64,000 bases of DNA. Origin: Pedobacter sp. JY14-1 (GTDB taxonomy: Bacteria > Bacteroidota > Bacteroidia > Sphingobacteriales > Sphingobacteriaceae). Positions 8,590 to 17,389 of this stretch are shown here, piece after piece. The notes under the pieces are model-generated. The model was not told where the DNA came from. It saw only the letters and a program-made list of their open reading frames with translations, and made no database searches. Where the stretch lies: the NCBI RefSeq assembly GCF_029269825.1, contig NZ_JARJHU010000001.1, positions 783,786 to 847,785 on the forward strand, read 5' to 3'. A program made the translations under genes and the position numbers. Position 1 is the first letter of the stretch, and each line of letters begins with the position of its first letter.

Positions 8590-9207
8590 ATGAATATTAA
8601 AAAACTATTTGCCGTTTTATTACTAAGCACTTGTGCAATGACTGCCTTTTCACAGGAAAAGGGGACTTTCGAAATCGGCCTTATCGGAGGGCTCAACCTG
8701 GCAACTGCACAGAGTGGTTCGCTGACCAATAGCAGCAGCAAGATTGCATTCAACGCCGGTGTTTCAGGAGATTATTACTTTTCCGAGAAATGGAGCTTAA
8801 GAGGAAAACTGACCTATGATCAGAAAGGCTGGAATAAAGGATATATTGCTGCCAACGACAAGATTTACCAGACAGATTACACTTACAGTTACCTGACCAT
8901 ACCGGTGATGGGCAATTTCCATTTCGGCAAAACCAAAAACTGGAACCTTAACCTGGGCCCATACGCCGGTATTCTGCTGAGTGCCAAAGAGTCAGCGCTC
9001 AATACAGACCTGAAGTCGTTTTCAAGTTCTTTCGATGCGGGTATGGCCTTTGGCCTGGGTGTCAAGATACCGGTTGCCGACAAAATCAAGATCCTCCTGG
9101 AAACTGAACTTCAGACTGGTTTTCTCGATATTATCAAAAACAACCAGGGAAGTGCGATCAAGAATTCAAGGGGCGCATTCAATGCCGGTCTTATTTTCGC
9201 TCTGTAA
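8590..9207 (+). CDS. outer-membrane beta-barrel protein (PorT/OmpX-like)
   Basis: 205 residues from the ATG at 8590. An ATG 21 bases upstream is also in frame but would place seven extra residues before a clean signal peptide (MNIKKLFAVLLLSTCAMTAFSQ), so 8590 is preferred. The mature part alternates short beta strands with glycine and aromatic residues (FEIGLIGGLNLATAQ, FNAGVSGDYYFSEKWSLRGK, GAFNAGLIFAL ending with a hydrophobic terminal strand), the pattern of the small eight-stranded barrels of the outer membrane beta-barrel family common in Bacteroidota. Monocistronic, ending at a strong bidirectional terminator. Ligand or function unknown. Confidence 0.8.
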   Translation: MNIKKLFAVLLLSTCAMTAFSQEKGTFEIGLIGGLNLATAQSGSLTNSSSKIAFNAGVSGDYYFSEKWSLRGKLTYDQKGWNKGYIAANDKIYQTDYTYSYLTIPVMGNFHFGKTKNWNLNLGPYAGILLSAKESALNTDLKSFSSSFDAGMAFGLGVKIPVADKIKILLETELQTGFLDIIKNNQGSAIKNSRGAFNAGLIFAL

Positions 9208-9235
9208 TTGTAAGCACACGATCGGACATAAAATG

Positions 9236-9262
9236 AAAAGGCCGGGAATATCCCGGCCTTTT
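9236..9262. terminator. bidirectional intrinsic terminator
   Basis: A perfect 12-bp inverted repeat (AAAAGGCCGGGA / TCCCGGCCTTTT) with a 3-base ATA loop; A-tract on the left and T-tract on the right let it work on both strands. It sits between the convergent barrel gene and the small secreted protein gene. Confidence 0.85.
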
Positions 9263-9297
9263 CGATCCACTGGTAAGTGCAGTAATTCCAGATACTT

Positions 9298-9609
9298 CTA
9301 TTGGATCACTTTACCGTCTTTATCAATATTGATTGAGGTAGTTTCCTCACCTTTCTTTGCATCGATCTGGTAATAAGTAGACTTATCTGCCTTAGTAACC
9401 AGGAATGCTGCCGCGGGAATCCATTCTTTATATTGATCTGACTGCAGGGTTGCCTTCACCGAATCGGGCAGATCCTTGAATTCTACAGCGGTTTTAGTAA
9501 CACTATCTTGTTGGGCGGTAATCACTACCGGGTTAGAAACTTCGTTTGCCTTTACTGAAGCCAATCCTGCTACTGCAAGAAACGCGGCTGATAAAATGAG
9601 CTTTTTCAT
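9298..9609 (-). CDS. small secreted protein, PepSY-like
   Basis: 103 residues with a clear signal peptide (MKKLILSAAFLAVAGLASVKA). The mature part has FKDLPDSVKATLQSDQYKEW and ends in beta-strand-like segments with YYQIDAKKGEETTSINIDKDGKVI, resembling the small PepSY/BLIP-like periplasmic proteins of Bacteroidota (PDSVKATL followed by a strand and a G-K/D-G turn). No catalytic motif is visible. It is transcribed alone toward the shared terminator at 9236-9262. Assignment to the PepSY-like fold is by residue pattern only. Confidence 0.6.
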   Translation of the reverse strand: MKKLILSAAFLAVAGLASVKANEVSNPVVITAQQDSVTKTAVEFKDLPDSVKATLQSDQYKEWIPAAAFLVTKADKSTYYQIDAKKGEETTSINIDKDGKVIQ

Positions 9610-9831
9610 AACGTTTTAATTTTAATTGTTAAAGTATCCAGTTAATTACGACATGAATAGCTACAGAATAGTGCCACAAAAGCCATATATCCACAAAAAA
9701 CTAACTGTCAATATCTTACAAAAAACACATCAAATTTGAATGTGGAGAAAACGGGCAAATTGTAGCGGTATGCCGCAGACTTGCCGCCAACAGTTTAAGA
9801 TTTTACTTAACATTGCAAAAAAAAGAACACT

Positions 9832-10128
9832 ATGCTGGTACACCATGTATTATTTTGGCTGAAAGCCGATACCACTGATTCCCAAAAGCAGGATTTCCGC
9901 AAGGGACTGGAATCCCTGCGAAACATTGAAACGGTAAAAACCTTCCATATCGGAACACCTGCTCCAATTGAAAGGGCCGTAGTAGACACTACCTATACTT
10001 TTTCACTGACCCTGTTTTTCGAAGACCTGGCAGGACACGACGTTTACCAGGTGCACGATATTCACCAGTCCTTTCTTGACCAGTTCAGAGCTTTGTTCGA
10101 CAAGGTCGTGATCTATGACGCGAATTAA
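9832..10128 (+). CDS. Dabb (stress-responsive alpha/beta barrel) domain protein
   Basis: 98 residues matching the dimeric alpha/beta barrel (Dabb) family: MLVHHVLFWLK at the start, then FRKGLESLRNIETVKTFHIGTPA, a second strand YTFSLTLFFEDLAGHDVYQ, and the closing YQVHDIHQSFLDQF with the characteristic HxxF near the end. Family members are small cytosolic homodimers, some with heme- or polyketide-related activity and others stress-induced; the substrate here cannot be told. It is a single gene, convergent with the glycosyltransferase at 10167. A -7-like TAACATTG (9808-9815) precedes it with one mismatch to consensus. Confidence 0.8.
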   Translation: MLVHHVLFWLKADTTDSQKQDFRKGLESLRNIETVKTFHIGTPAPIERAVVDTTYTFSLTLFFEDLAGHDVYQVHDIHQSFLDQFRALFDKVVIYDAN

Positions 10129-10166
10129 GCTTACTGGCAACAGCACGGGGCAAGCCATATTCCCCC

Positions 10167-11930
10167 CTATTTCACTTCCAGAGCTATCAAACTGCTGTTC
10201 CTGCTCCCCTGGAAAGGTTCGGTACGTATGGAGAAGATCAGTTTAAATTTACCCGAAGATTCAGGGGCGGTCACCGCTCCCTGAATTTCAGCCGATCCGC
10301 CTGGCTGGATGACCACCCCTTCCAGGTTGGCAGGGAACTCATAGAAGTTGCCTGCCACACCATCTTTCAGGTAACCGTATTCCAGCCAGCATTTCCATTT
10401 GCTGCCTTTATTGTCCAGGCATACAGGTAGCTGATAAGGGTTGCTGATTTTCAGTCGCAGTTTGATCATCTGTCCTTTTCCTGCGACCTGCGGAACCGTG
10501 GAAACCGGCTCAACGGATAGCTTCTGGTACATGCGCACATGATCAAGCTTTTCCCCGTAAAAAACCCCTTTATCAGTTTTAATCATATCTTCAGATCCCC
10601 CGCCCGCACTTTGTTCCCTGATCAGATATGCAGTCTTATTCTGAAGGCTATCTTCCAGCGGCCAGATGTCATACTGGTTGCGACGATAATAACGGGAATT
10701 ATAAGCGAAACCTTTTGTGGATCGGGTGTAATAATTATAACGTGACGGCATCTGAAAGGAATTGAGAAAGATTACCGGAAGGTCACCCCCCTTTTTCTTG
10801 ATCTGCTCCGCCCATTTTCTATTATTAAAATAATAAGCGACTACATTGATCTTCTGTAAAGCAGAGACAGGTACGACAAGGATAAGACGGACAATGATAA
10901 CCAGCAGGATATTGCCCGCAGCCAGCCATTCGAACCAAAATAACCTGCCTGTTTGATCCGCCGGACGCCTGGAAAGATGAACATACGCCAGAATGAACAG
11001 GCAGATCATCCCCGGTAATGTCCAGTGTGCTTCTACCCTTCCCTTTAACGTACTGATCAGAAAGAAGATAAAGACACCTGCATAATTAAATTTGATTGCC
11101 CTCAAAAAAAGATCGGGATGTTTCTGAACAAAGTCAGGGACAGGTGTGCTTGAAATGTTTTTCCGCGCAGCTAAAGTGTAAAGGTACCAGCCCAGTAAGG
11201 GGCCTGCCAACGCAAGCTGGGCAAACAGATAATCCAGGGTAAAGCTAAACCGGTAAGGCGCAGCCGACCGGTCAATCACATGGTAATAAAAGGATGGATA
11301 ATTTTGCTTAACCTGCCACCAGATATGTGGCAAAAATAATAAAGAAGCCAGTATTGCAACCAGCCAGAATGAAGGGCGGGCAAGCAACCTGAAATTGGAC
11401 AATACCGTAAAACCGATAACCAGTATTGCATGGTATTTGCTGTACAGCATCGCTGCCGACACCAGCGCGAGCAGAAAAGCCCATGTCAACCGGTCCTCCT
11501 GCTGATAACGCTGAAAGAGATAAAAAAACAGGACGATAAAGAACCCGAGCGGGGCATCTGGCGTAGTAATGAAGCCGTAAACATGGAATAAAACAATACC
11601 AGAAAACAACAGGATAAATAACCTGGGCCTCAATGCATAAGGTTTTACGATCAGCCACAATAGCCAAACCGACCACGTACTGGCAATAACGGTTATCAAT
11701 CTTAACCCAAGGGTATTGCTCAGCAACATATCGCCGGCCCTGATGAACAAGGCGACTGCAGGCGGATGGTCAAAATATCCCCAGTCGGGGAAGCGGGAAT
11801 AAACCCAGTAATAAGCTTCATCTGCATGCACTTCAGTGAAGGCTGCCTGCAAAAGATTGACTACTGCCCATATGGCAATAAAGATCAGTACGGTAAGCTG
11901 CTGTTTTTTTTCCTTGCCTGAAGACTCCAT
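10167..11930 (-). CDS. GT39/ArnT-like membrane glycosyltransferase
   Basis: 587 residues from the ATG at 11930; an in-frame TTG at 11948 would add six residues but the ATG is preferred. The N-terminal two-thirds carries about ten to twelve hydrophobic helices, and the first periplasmic loop has the GT-C acidic motif (HADEAYYWVYSRFPDWGYFDHPP). The C-terminal third is a soluble beta-rich domain. Such enzymes move a sugar from a polyprenyl-phosphate donor onto lipid, protein or glycan on the outer face of the inner membrane. The upstream gtrA gene, 37 bases away on the same strand, encodes the kind of small protein thought to flip polyprenyl-phosphate sugars, so the pair likely forms a surface-glycan modification unit. 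Acceptor unknown. Confidence 0.82.
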   Translation of the reverse strand: MESSGKEKKQQLTVLIFIAIWAVVNLLQAAFTEVHADEAYYWVYSRFPDWGYFDHPPAVALFIRAGDMLLSNTLGLRLITVIASTWSVWLLWLIVKPYALRPRLFILLFSGIVLFHVYGFITTPDAPLGFFIVLFFYLFQRYQQEDRLTWAFLLALVSAAMLYSKYHAILVIGFTVLSNFRLLARPSFWLVAILASLLFLPHIWWQVKQNYPSFYYHVIDRSAAPYRFSFTLDYLFAQLALAGPLLGWYLYTLAARKNISSTPVPDFVQKHPDLFLRAIKFNYAGVFIFFLISTLKGRVEAHWTLPGMICLFILAYVHLSRRPADQTGRLFWFEWLAAGNILLVIIVRLILVVPVSALQKINVVAYYFNNRKWAEQIKKKGGDLPVIFLNSFQMPSRYNYYTRSTKGFAYNSRYYRRNQYDIWPLEDSLQNKTAYLIREQSAGGGSEDMIKTDKGVFYGEKLDHVRMYQKLSVEPVSTVPQVAGKGQMIKLRLKISNPYQLPVCLDNKGSKWKCWLEYGYLKDGVAGNFYEFPANLEGVVIQPGGSAEIQGAVTAPESSGKFKLIFSIRTEPFQGSRNSSLIALEVK

Positions 11931-11967
11931 TGTTAATGATTTAGTCAACTGTCAGGCAAAAATAGGC

Positions 11968-12378
11968 TTATCCGGTAAATGTGTAGAGGTAATTTGCAAA
12001 GAAGTTCCAGATCGCCACTGCGCCAATCGCAAAGATCTTGGCCAGGTAGAAATTCCATTTTAGTTTTTCACTGAGCAAAAAAATGATCAGGTTACTAAGA
12101 GCAAGCCCTACAAGTGCGATCACAAAAAACTTTCCAAACTGCAGCAGGTATTCGGGATCCTGGTTGTGAAAGGTCCAGTTCCGGTTCAGCAGGTAATTAG
12201 AAGCCGTTGCTACCAGAAAACCCAGTGAATTCGCCACATAACGGTGTACCCCCAGTTTTTCCTTGAAGATATAGGTAACACCGAAATCTACGATCAGCCC
12301 TGAAAAGCCTACTGCTCCGAACTTCACGAACTTCAAAATAAAGCCTTTATCGGACCAGGAGGCCAATATTCCTGTCAT
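11968..12378 (-). CDS. GtrA family membrane protein
   Basis: 136 residues with four predicted transmembrane helices and the GtrA signature near the N-terminus (FVKFGAVGFSGLIVDFGVTY followed by NSLGFLVATASNYLLNRNWTF). GtrA-like proteins are proposed flippases for polyprenyl-phosphate-linked sugars, working with membrane glycosyltransferases. Here the GT-C transferase gene follows directly on the same strand, supporting a functional pair. A perfect -7 box (TATTTTTG, minus strand, 12401-12394) lies 15 bases before the start codon. Confidence 0.88.
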   Translation of the reverse strand: MTGILASWSDKGFILKFVKFGAVGFSGLIVDFGVTYIFKEKLGVHRYVANSLGFLVATASNYLLNRNWTFHNQDPEYLLQFGKFFVIALVGLALSNLIIFLLSEKLKWNFYLAKIFAIGAVAIWNFFANYLYTFTG

Positions 12379-12393
12379 TTATATTCTTTTTTT

Positions 12394-12442
12394 CAAAAAT
12401 AGGATATTGACCGCATAAGTTTGCCGCTATTGGTTATTTTTG
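12394..12442. promoter_or_regulatory. divergent -7 promoter elements between gtrA and the histidine kinase
   Basis: TAnnTTTG occurs in both directions: TATTTTTG on the minus strand (12401-12394) toward gtrA, and the identical octamer on the plus strand (12435-12442) toward the kinase, forming an 8-bp inverted repeat. The -33 TTTG/TTG elements are not convincingly placed (a TTG lies at 12407-12409 for the plus promoter, 25 bases upstream), so each call is tentative. Confidence 0.4.
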
Positions 12443-12473
12443 TTAGGATAACCAAAGGGAATAAACCAGGGCA

Positions 12474-13802
12474 TTGATTAACCTTTTCAGATACCGTACA
12501 CCACGAAAATACGCCACCGAATTTGCTGAGGTCAGTAGCCTTACCAACATCCGGCAGGTCAGGGTATTGGCTACAACATTCCTGCTGATAGCTGCTGCCA
12601 TCCGTATTGCTTCTCTTTTCTTTCAGAAAGACCTTATTGAAGTACCTAACTTCAATGAATACAACGTTAGTAATATCTTCCAGATGACGGGCAGTTTTAT
12701 CTTTCTCCTGCTCTCAAACTTTGCGCTGAAGTCATATCAGTGGCGGCGCAAACAGCGTGACCTGTTTGTTACCGCCTTTGCCCTGTTTATATTAACGAGT
12801 ACGTTTCTGGTTAGTTATATTTATTCTCAGCACAACACCAAGAATACACTGACTGTATTTCTTATCGGTATTGTAGTGATCAGCCTGTTCTTTTCCCTGG
12901 AAATAAACCGAATTGCCCTGCTTTCTGTGTACATAACTGTCCTGTTTGTTACCGGTATGGTTTTGCCCGGAGAACTGGCCATACGGGAGCAAGTCTTTAA
13001 TGTCGTAGCTGCTGTAATACTGGCCAGTGTATTGTTCATCTGCGCGAGGTATAGTTATTACTTTAAATCCGAACATTTTATTCAATTGAAACAGTTACAG
13101 GAAAAAAATGCGGAGATATTTAAGCTGAACCAGCAGAAAAGCGAAATACTGGGTTTTGTAGCTCATGACCTTCGTGCGCCCTTAAACAACATTGAGGCCC
13201 TGAGCAACCTGATGATCAGTGAAAAAGGTGACGCCCCGGACCATCAGCCGCTTGAAATGATACTTAATTCTGCGGTACAGGCGAAGAACATCATTAATGA
13301 CCTGATCGAGGTGATACAGGAAGAAAGGCAACCGATTATTGTAACCAGGACCGATATGGTTACTTACCTGAAGTCACGTTGTACAACATGGGAGGCAAAT
13401 ACCGGCCAGACAAGAAGGATTGGACTGACGATTGAAAAGCAGCCTTTGTTTGCCTGCATCAACGACTCCAAATTCAGCCGGGTATTGGATAACCTCATAA
13501 CCAACGGGCTTAAATTCTCTCCGGTAGACAAACCCATGCAAATTACTGCCGCGGTCAAAGACAACAAGTGCGTTATAGAAGTCTCAGATCAAGGCATCGG
13601 GATACCTGAACACCTCCAGGACAAAGTATTCGATCAATTTTCTAAGGCGGGAAGACCAGGCCTTAAAGGAGAGAGCTCGTTGGGTCTGGGCTTACACATC
13701 TCCCGTAACATCATCAGGGAACACGGTGGTGATCTTACAATGAAAAGCAAGGAAAATGAAGGTACTACGTTCACCATCTCCCTGCCGCTTAGTTTAGCCT
13801 GA
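12474..13802 (+). CDS. membrane sensor histidine kinase
   Basis: 442 residues starting at a TTG (12474); no in-frame ATG precedes the first membrane helix. The N-terminus has about six transmembrane helices (about 32-192) without an obvious periplasmic domain. A coiled coil (about 200-225, QLKQLQEKNAEIFKLNQQKS) follows, then a HisKA domain with the phospho-accepting His at 231 (FVAHDLRAPLNNIEAL), and a HATPase_c domain with N box (RVLDNLITNGLKFSP), G1 (SDQGIGIPEHLQ) and G2 (SLGLGLHISRNI). All catalytic motifs are intact. No response-regulator gene is adjacent, so it is an orphan kinase. It overlaps the convergent gene at 13789 by 14 bases. Confidence 0.88.
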   Translation: MINLFRYRTPRKYATEFAEVSSLTNIRQVRVLATTFLLIAAAIRIASLFFQKDLIEVPNFNEYNVSNIFQMTGSFIFLLLSNFALKSYQWRRKQRDLFVTAFALFILTSTFLVSYIYSQHNTKNTLTVFLIGIVVISLFFSLEINRIALLSVYITVLFVTGMVLPGELAIREQVFNVVAAVILASVLFICARYSYYFKSEHFIQLKQLQEKNAEIFKLNQQKSEILGFVAHDLRAPLNNIEALSNLMISEKGDAPDHQPLEMILNSAVQAKNIINDLIEVIQEERQPIIVTRTDMVTYLKSRCTTWEANTGQTRRIGLTIEKQPLFACINDSKFSRVLDNLITNGLKFSPVDKPMQITAAVKDNKCVIEVSDQGIGIPEHLQDKVFDQFSKAGRPGLKGESSLGLGLHISRNIIREHGGDLTMKSKENEGTTFTISLPLSLA

Positions 13803-14475
13803 ACTTATCGTTGCTGATCTTTACTACGTTAGAAGTAAAAACAATGCCTACAATGAGTATCCCGATTACAATGGCCAGGGCAACCTGCAATGTAGAGTAA
13901 AGCTTGCTGCCAGATACCATAAATGCAGAGCTGCGAAGTAGTTCCTCGCCTACTTGCTTCTGTATCGACATGAGTTCTGAAAGTTTACGTATGGTCTGGT
14001 CTATGGATGCCCTTCCAGTACTTTCATAAAGTTTCCTGGCACGTTTAAGGTCGTGGCCTGCAATAAACTGAAGGAGCTTCGCTTCCACATTTGCGTTATG
14101 ACGTAGCCACTTGTCAAGTTCCGGCAACTGTGCTTTTTCCTGCTGTACGAGAAAAGTTCTTTTGTACTTGCCCACCAAACTGTCAATTGCCGTATTGAGG
14201 CGAGTAATACTGTCTTTCATCCGCCACGCATTTTGTTGCGCTAACGGCGCATAGAGCATAGCTTCCAGCATGGATTTTTTTGCATTTGCATTTTCCGCAA
14301 TATAAAACAGGTCAGTAGCCGGAATGAGCCGGTCATTGTAAAGCGATACGAAAGATTCGTTCATACTTTTTACACTCTTGTCTTCCAGGACGCGGATCAG
14401 TATCGTGCAGGCCATAACAGCAAATAGCAATATGGCGATGCGTATTTTTTGTTTTATGGAGTAGGCAAATCTCAT
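13789..14475 (-). CDS. four-helix-bundle (MCP-type) sensor-like membrane protein without an output domain
   Basis: 228 residues: a transmembrane helix near 12-28, a helical periplasmic domain of about 165 residues, a second helix near 199-215 and only a dozen residues after it. The periplasmic part (RVLEDKSVKSMNESFVSLYNDRLIPATDLFYIAENANAKK) is typical of the 4HB_MCP_1 ligand-binding domain found in chemoreceptors. Normally a HAMP and signalling domain follow the second helix; here translation stops. It may be a stand-alone sensor subunit, possibly working with the convergent orphan kinase, though that is inference. No frameshift remnant of a signalling domain is evident downstream. Confidence 0.7.
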   Translation of the reverse strand: MRFAYSIKQKIRIAILLFAVMACTILIRVLEDKSVKSMNESFVSLYNDRLIPATDLFYIAENANAKKSMLEAMLYAPLAQQNAWRMKDSITRLNTAIDSLVGKYKRTFLVQQEKAQLPELDKWLRHNANVEAKLLQFIAGHDLKRARKLYESTGRASIDQTIRKLSELMSIQKQVGEELLRSSAFMVSGSKLYSTLQVALAIVIGILIVGIVFTSNVVKISNDKFRLN

Positions 14476-14512
14476 TTGCTTAGGTTTTTATCTGACAAGC
14501 TGGTTCACTGAC

Positions 14513-15946
14513 TTACTCTTCCGCAGGCGTAGTAAAGAAGGTTTGGGCAAAATTTACTAAAAATAATTCGCTTTTTGCCCTGGTCACACCGGTATATAAC
14601 CACCGCAGAAAGTCAAGATCAACCATATCGTCGTTAAGATAGCCCTGGTCTACAAAGACCGCATCCCACTGCCCACCCTGTGCTTTATGGCATGTAACAG
14701 CATAAGCAAACTTAATCTGAAGTGCATTGTAATAAGGATCTTCCTTGATCGCCTGGTAACGCTCGCGTTTGTTGCTGATGTGGGCATAGTCTTCATTAAG
14801 CCCTTCAAAAAGAAGGTTACTCTGCTCCTGCGAAAGGTTAGGGCTTTCAACTGTCAGTGTATTGAGCATCACCTTACAGGTAATTTCACCCGCTTCCGGG
14901 AAATCGATAAATTCAAGGCTCACCTCGCAAAAACGAAGGCCAAAACGTTCTTCTGTTCTCCGTACGCGCTTAATGACCGCCATATCGCCATTGGCGATAA
15001 AATTTGCGGATTCGTTTTCAGGGAGCCAGAAATAATTGTTCCTGACCACCATGATCTGGTCACCTCCGGTTAGTTCCTCTTCCCGGTAGAGTAGCCTAGC
15101 CCTGATCTGCTGGTTATAGGTGTTGGCCGATTTATTAGAGCGACAAACGACCAGCGTATTTTCAAGTCCGAACTTATGATAGGCATATTCCAGGCCCTCC
15201 ACCAGTCTGATACCGTTCATACGGAAAATATCTTTATAATTCTTAGTGATGAATTTAGGCAAGCCGATCTTTTCATGTGGTTTCCGTTCTTTGGTGACGA
15301 GCTTACGGAGCATCGTTGCGTTGGCCAGGATGCCAGACTTCTTTTCCTGACGTACGACTTCCCTCAGTACGGTCTCCGTGACCTGCAGTCCCAAAGCCGA
15401 TTCCAGGTAAGCGGGGTTCAGCGCAGGACTGTCCAGACTACCGACCGGGGGAAGCTGTGCCGAATCCCCCACGAACATCAGCCCGCAGTTCTTACGGTTT
15501 CCTACAAATTCGATCAGGTCCCGGAGCAATGAAGAACCACTTTGCATATTGAGCTCATCAGAGATCATCGATGCTTCATCGACTATGAACAGGGAATGCT
15601 CGGCCAGGTTTGGCGCCAGCTGAAATGACATGTCCGTGGCAACAGCCGATTTTTTGCGATAGATCTTCTTGTGTACAGTCAGCGCCTTTCTGCCTGAGTA
15701 CATTCCCATGACCTTGGCCGCGCGGCCGGTAGGCGCCAGCAATACCGAACGCAGCCCAAACTGCCGCAGCGATTTCACCAGCGCCCCAACTGAAGTTGTC
15801 TTTCCGGTACCTGCGTAACCCTTTAGTACAAAACACCTTCCGTCCAGGGGTGTAGAAAGGAACCTGGCCATTGCTGTGCAAAAGGCAAGTTGTTCTTCAG
15901 TAGGGCTAAACCCGTAGGCACGGGCAATCTGGCTGGCATGGTGCAT
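14513..15946 (-). CDS. RecD/Dda-like SF1B helicase (AAA_30 with UvrD-like C-terminus)
   Basis: 477 residues from the ATG at 15946. A longer open frame extends to 16123 but would overlap the divergent DUF3822 gene, and its extra residues look non-coding. Motifs in order: Walker A (GYAGTGKT, 43-50), a LLAPTGRAAKVM segment, Walker B (LFIVDEASMI), GDSAQLPPVGS, and the C-terminal VTCHKAQGGQWDAVFVD and LYTGVTRAKSELFLVN motifs. This set is typical of 5'-3' SF1B helicases of the RecD2/Dda type, which act in DNA repair or replication restart. It is shorter than RecD2 and lacks the long N-terminal region. No RecB/RecC homologues are nearby. Confidence 0.87.
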   Translation of the reverse strand: MHHASQIARAYGFSPTEEQLAFCTAMARFLSTPLDGRCFVLKGYAGTGKTTSVGALVKSLRQFGLRSVLLAPTGRAAKVMGMYSGRKALTVHKKIYRKKSAVATDMSFQLAPNLAEHSLFIVDEASMISDELNMQSGSSLLRDLIEFVGNRKNCGLMFVGDSAQLPPVGSLDSPALNPAYLESALGLQVTETVLREVVRQEKKSGILANATMLRKLVTKERKPHEKIGLPKFITKNYKDIFRMNGIRLVEGLEYAYHKFGLENTLVVCRSNKSANTYNQQIRARLLYREEELTGGDQIMVVRNNYFWLPENESANFIANGDMAVIKRVRRTEERFGLRFCEVSLEFIDFPEAGEITCKVMLNTLTVESPNLSQEQSNLLFEGLNEDYAHISNKRERYQAIKEDPYYNALQIKFAYAVTCHKAQGGQWDAVFVDQGYLNDDMVDLDFLRWLYTGVTRAKSELFLVNFAQTFFTTPAEE

Positions 15947-15968
15947 TTGACAAATATGCGGTGATCTT

Positions 15969-16823
15969 ATGGAAAAAAGGTTTAATTTTGTGGATATGAA
16001 CGGCAAAAATAGCATATTATTGGTAGACCCCGAGTTTGATCCGAACACTGCGGCAGACTGCCAGCTGCTGATCAGACTTGGACCCGATAGTTTCTCATAT
16101 GCCATTATCGACAGAAACTGCAATCAGCTAAAAGCCGTTTATGATCAGCAGGAATGTGAAGATGCGGCGGCAAATCTGGAGGCTGCAATACGTAACGATA
16201 GTTATCTGAAACTACCGTTCGAGTCTGTAAAGGTTGCAGTATATACAGAAAACACCATAGCGGTACCGCAGGAACTGCTCGCAACAATGGAACCGGCAAG
16301 TTTTTCAGGGTATTTCAATACAGCTCAGACAGAAGTACTCTATTCACATGCTGAGACCAGCCAGAATTTTTCCATTGTCTACAATTTCAATAAGAAGATC
16401 GAAGAGACATTACAGTTATTGCCCGGTTCAAGGAAGTTTGAGCAAACAGCCCCTCTTCTGGCCCTGGCCACTGAACAGGCTCCGGAAAGCCTTTACCTGG
16501 ACTTTACACCGGGCTCTTTTCACCTGGGTTATCTTCGGGGCGGAAAACTTGTCTTTAACCGGTATTTTGAAATAGAAAACGCCGAAGAGTTTAACTATTA
16601 TCTATTGCTTGCTATCCAGCAGCTGGAAATCGACACGATGTTAACCGCTGTGTATCTAAGTGGTATTGTGCATGAGGAAGACCCGATTTATCAGTGTATT
16701 GCCAGATCTTTCAGCCAAGTACATTTCAAGAAAGCTGAAATCGAGCATATTGACTGCAGGTTACTGGAAGATATGCCTGCCCATTATTACAGCGGGCTGT
16801 TGGCCATTGCCTTATGCGGATAG
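15969..16823 (+). CDS. DUF3822 family protein
   Basis: 284 residues. It matches the Bacteroidota-specific DUF3822 family (NSILLVDPEFDPNTAADCQLLIRLG-type start, later YNFNKKIEETLQLLP and CRLLEDMPAHYYSGLLAIALCG), whose predicted fold resembles actin/ASKHA-type ATPases; the function is unknown. It overlaps rsmD by 10 bases, the order usual in this phylum, suggesting coupled expression. Two starts are possible: ATG 15969 (used here) or ATG 15996, the latter placed 6 bases after a perfect -7 box (15983-15990). Only 22 bases separate it from the divergent helicase gene. Confidence 0.82.
   Translation: MEKRFNFVDMNGKNSILLVDPEFDPNTAADCQLLIRLGPDSFSYAIIDRNCNQLKAVYDQQECEDAAANLEAAIRNDSYLKLPFESVKVAVYTENTIAVPQELLATMEPASFSGYFNTAQTEVLYSHAETSQNFSIVYNFNKKIEETLQLLPGSRKFEQTAPLLALATEQAPESLYLDFTPGSFHLGYLRGGKLVFNRYFEIENAEEFNYYLLLAIQQLEIDTMLTAVYLSGIVHEEDPIYQCIARSFSQVHFKKAEIEHIDCRLLEDMPAHYYSGLLAIALCG
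15983..15990 (+). promoter_or_regulatory. candidate -7 element (TAATTTTG) near the alternative DUF3822 start
   Basis: TAATTTTG matches TAnnTTTG and is followed after 5 bases by ATG at 15996. If used, the transcript would begin at or within two bases of that codon. It also lies inside the frame of the longer start (codons N-F-V), so it may be coincidental; no -33 element is well placed. Confidence 0.3.
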
Positions 16824-17356
16824 TCGGTGGAAAACTAAAGGGCTTTCGTTTCAATGCCCCTGCCCATCTGCCAGTCCGGCCGACGACGGATATGGCTAAA
16901 GAAGCGCTTTTTAATATTCTATACAATCGTTATGATCTTGAGGACTGCGATGCCCTGGATCTGTTCTGCGGCACAGGGAATATCAGCATCGAGTTTGCCT
17001 CACGGAATATACGCAGTGTACTTGCAGTAGACAAGCATGCGGGCTGTATAAATTGGGTAAAATCGGTTGCTGAAAAGCACCGGCTGGAACAATTGGAAAT
17101 GCAAAAGGCAGATGTGTTTAAGTTTCTGGAACAGCACAGCACCCGATACCATCTGATCTTTGCCGACCCACCATATAACCTGCCATCTATCCCCCGAATA
17201 CCCGAACTGGTAATGCAAAGGGAGTTACTTGCCGAAAACGGAATACTGATCGTCGAACATCCCAGCCTGTTAAAGCTCGAGGGGCTGTCAGGATATACAG
17301 AAACGCGCCGTTACGGCAATTCTTCCTTCAGTTTCTTCGAAAACCAGGCCCGTTAA
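16814..17356 (+). CDS. rsmD: 16S rRNA (guanine(966)-N2)-methyltransferase RsmD
   Basis: 180 residues, the usual RsmD size. It starts MRIVGGKLKGF with RPTTDMAKEALFNIL, then SAM-binding motif I (DLFCGTGNISIEFASR, about 49-64) and catalytic motif IV DPPY (118-121). The enzyme adds a methyl group to N2 of G966 in helix 31 of 16S rRNA during 30S assembly, in the cytoplasm. It overlaps DUF3822 by 10 bases and precedes coaD by 33 bases; rsmD-coaD adjacency is conserved across many bacteria, supporting the call. Confidence 0.92.
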   Translation: MRIVGGKLKGFRFNAPAHLPVRPTTDMAKEALFNILYNRYDLEDCDALDLFCGTGNISIEFASRNIRSVLAVDKHAGCINWVKSVAEKHRLEQLEMQKADVFKFLEQHSTRYHLIFADPPYNLPSIPRIPELVMQRELLAENGILIVEHPSLLKLEGLSGYTETRRYGNSSFSFFENQAR

Positions 17357-17378
17357 ATATTCTGGGCTCAATATTTAT

Positions 17379-17386
17379 TATATTTG
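17379..17386 (+). promoter_or_regulatory. candidate -7 element directly before coaD
   Basis: TATATTTG is a perfect TAnnTTTG match ending 3 bases before the coaD ATG, so transcription would start at about the A of the start codon. No TTG/TTTG sits at the expected -33 distance, which lowers confidence. Confidence 0.35.
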
Positions 17387-17389
17387 AAT

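Noticed and set aside
15947..16123. N-terminal extension of the RecD-like helicase
   Set aside because: It would overlap the DUF3822 coding region and adds residues without homology-like pattern; ATG 15946 gives the normal start near the helicase core.
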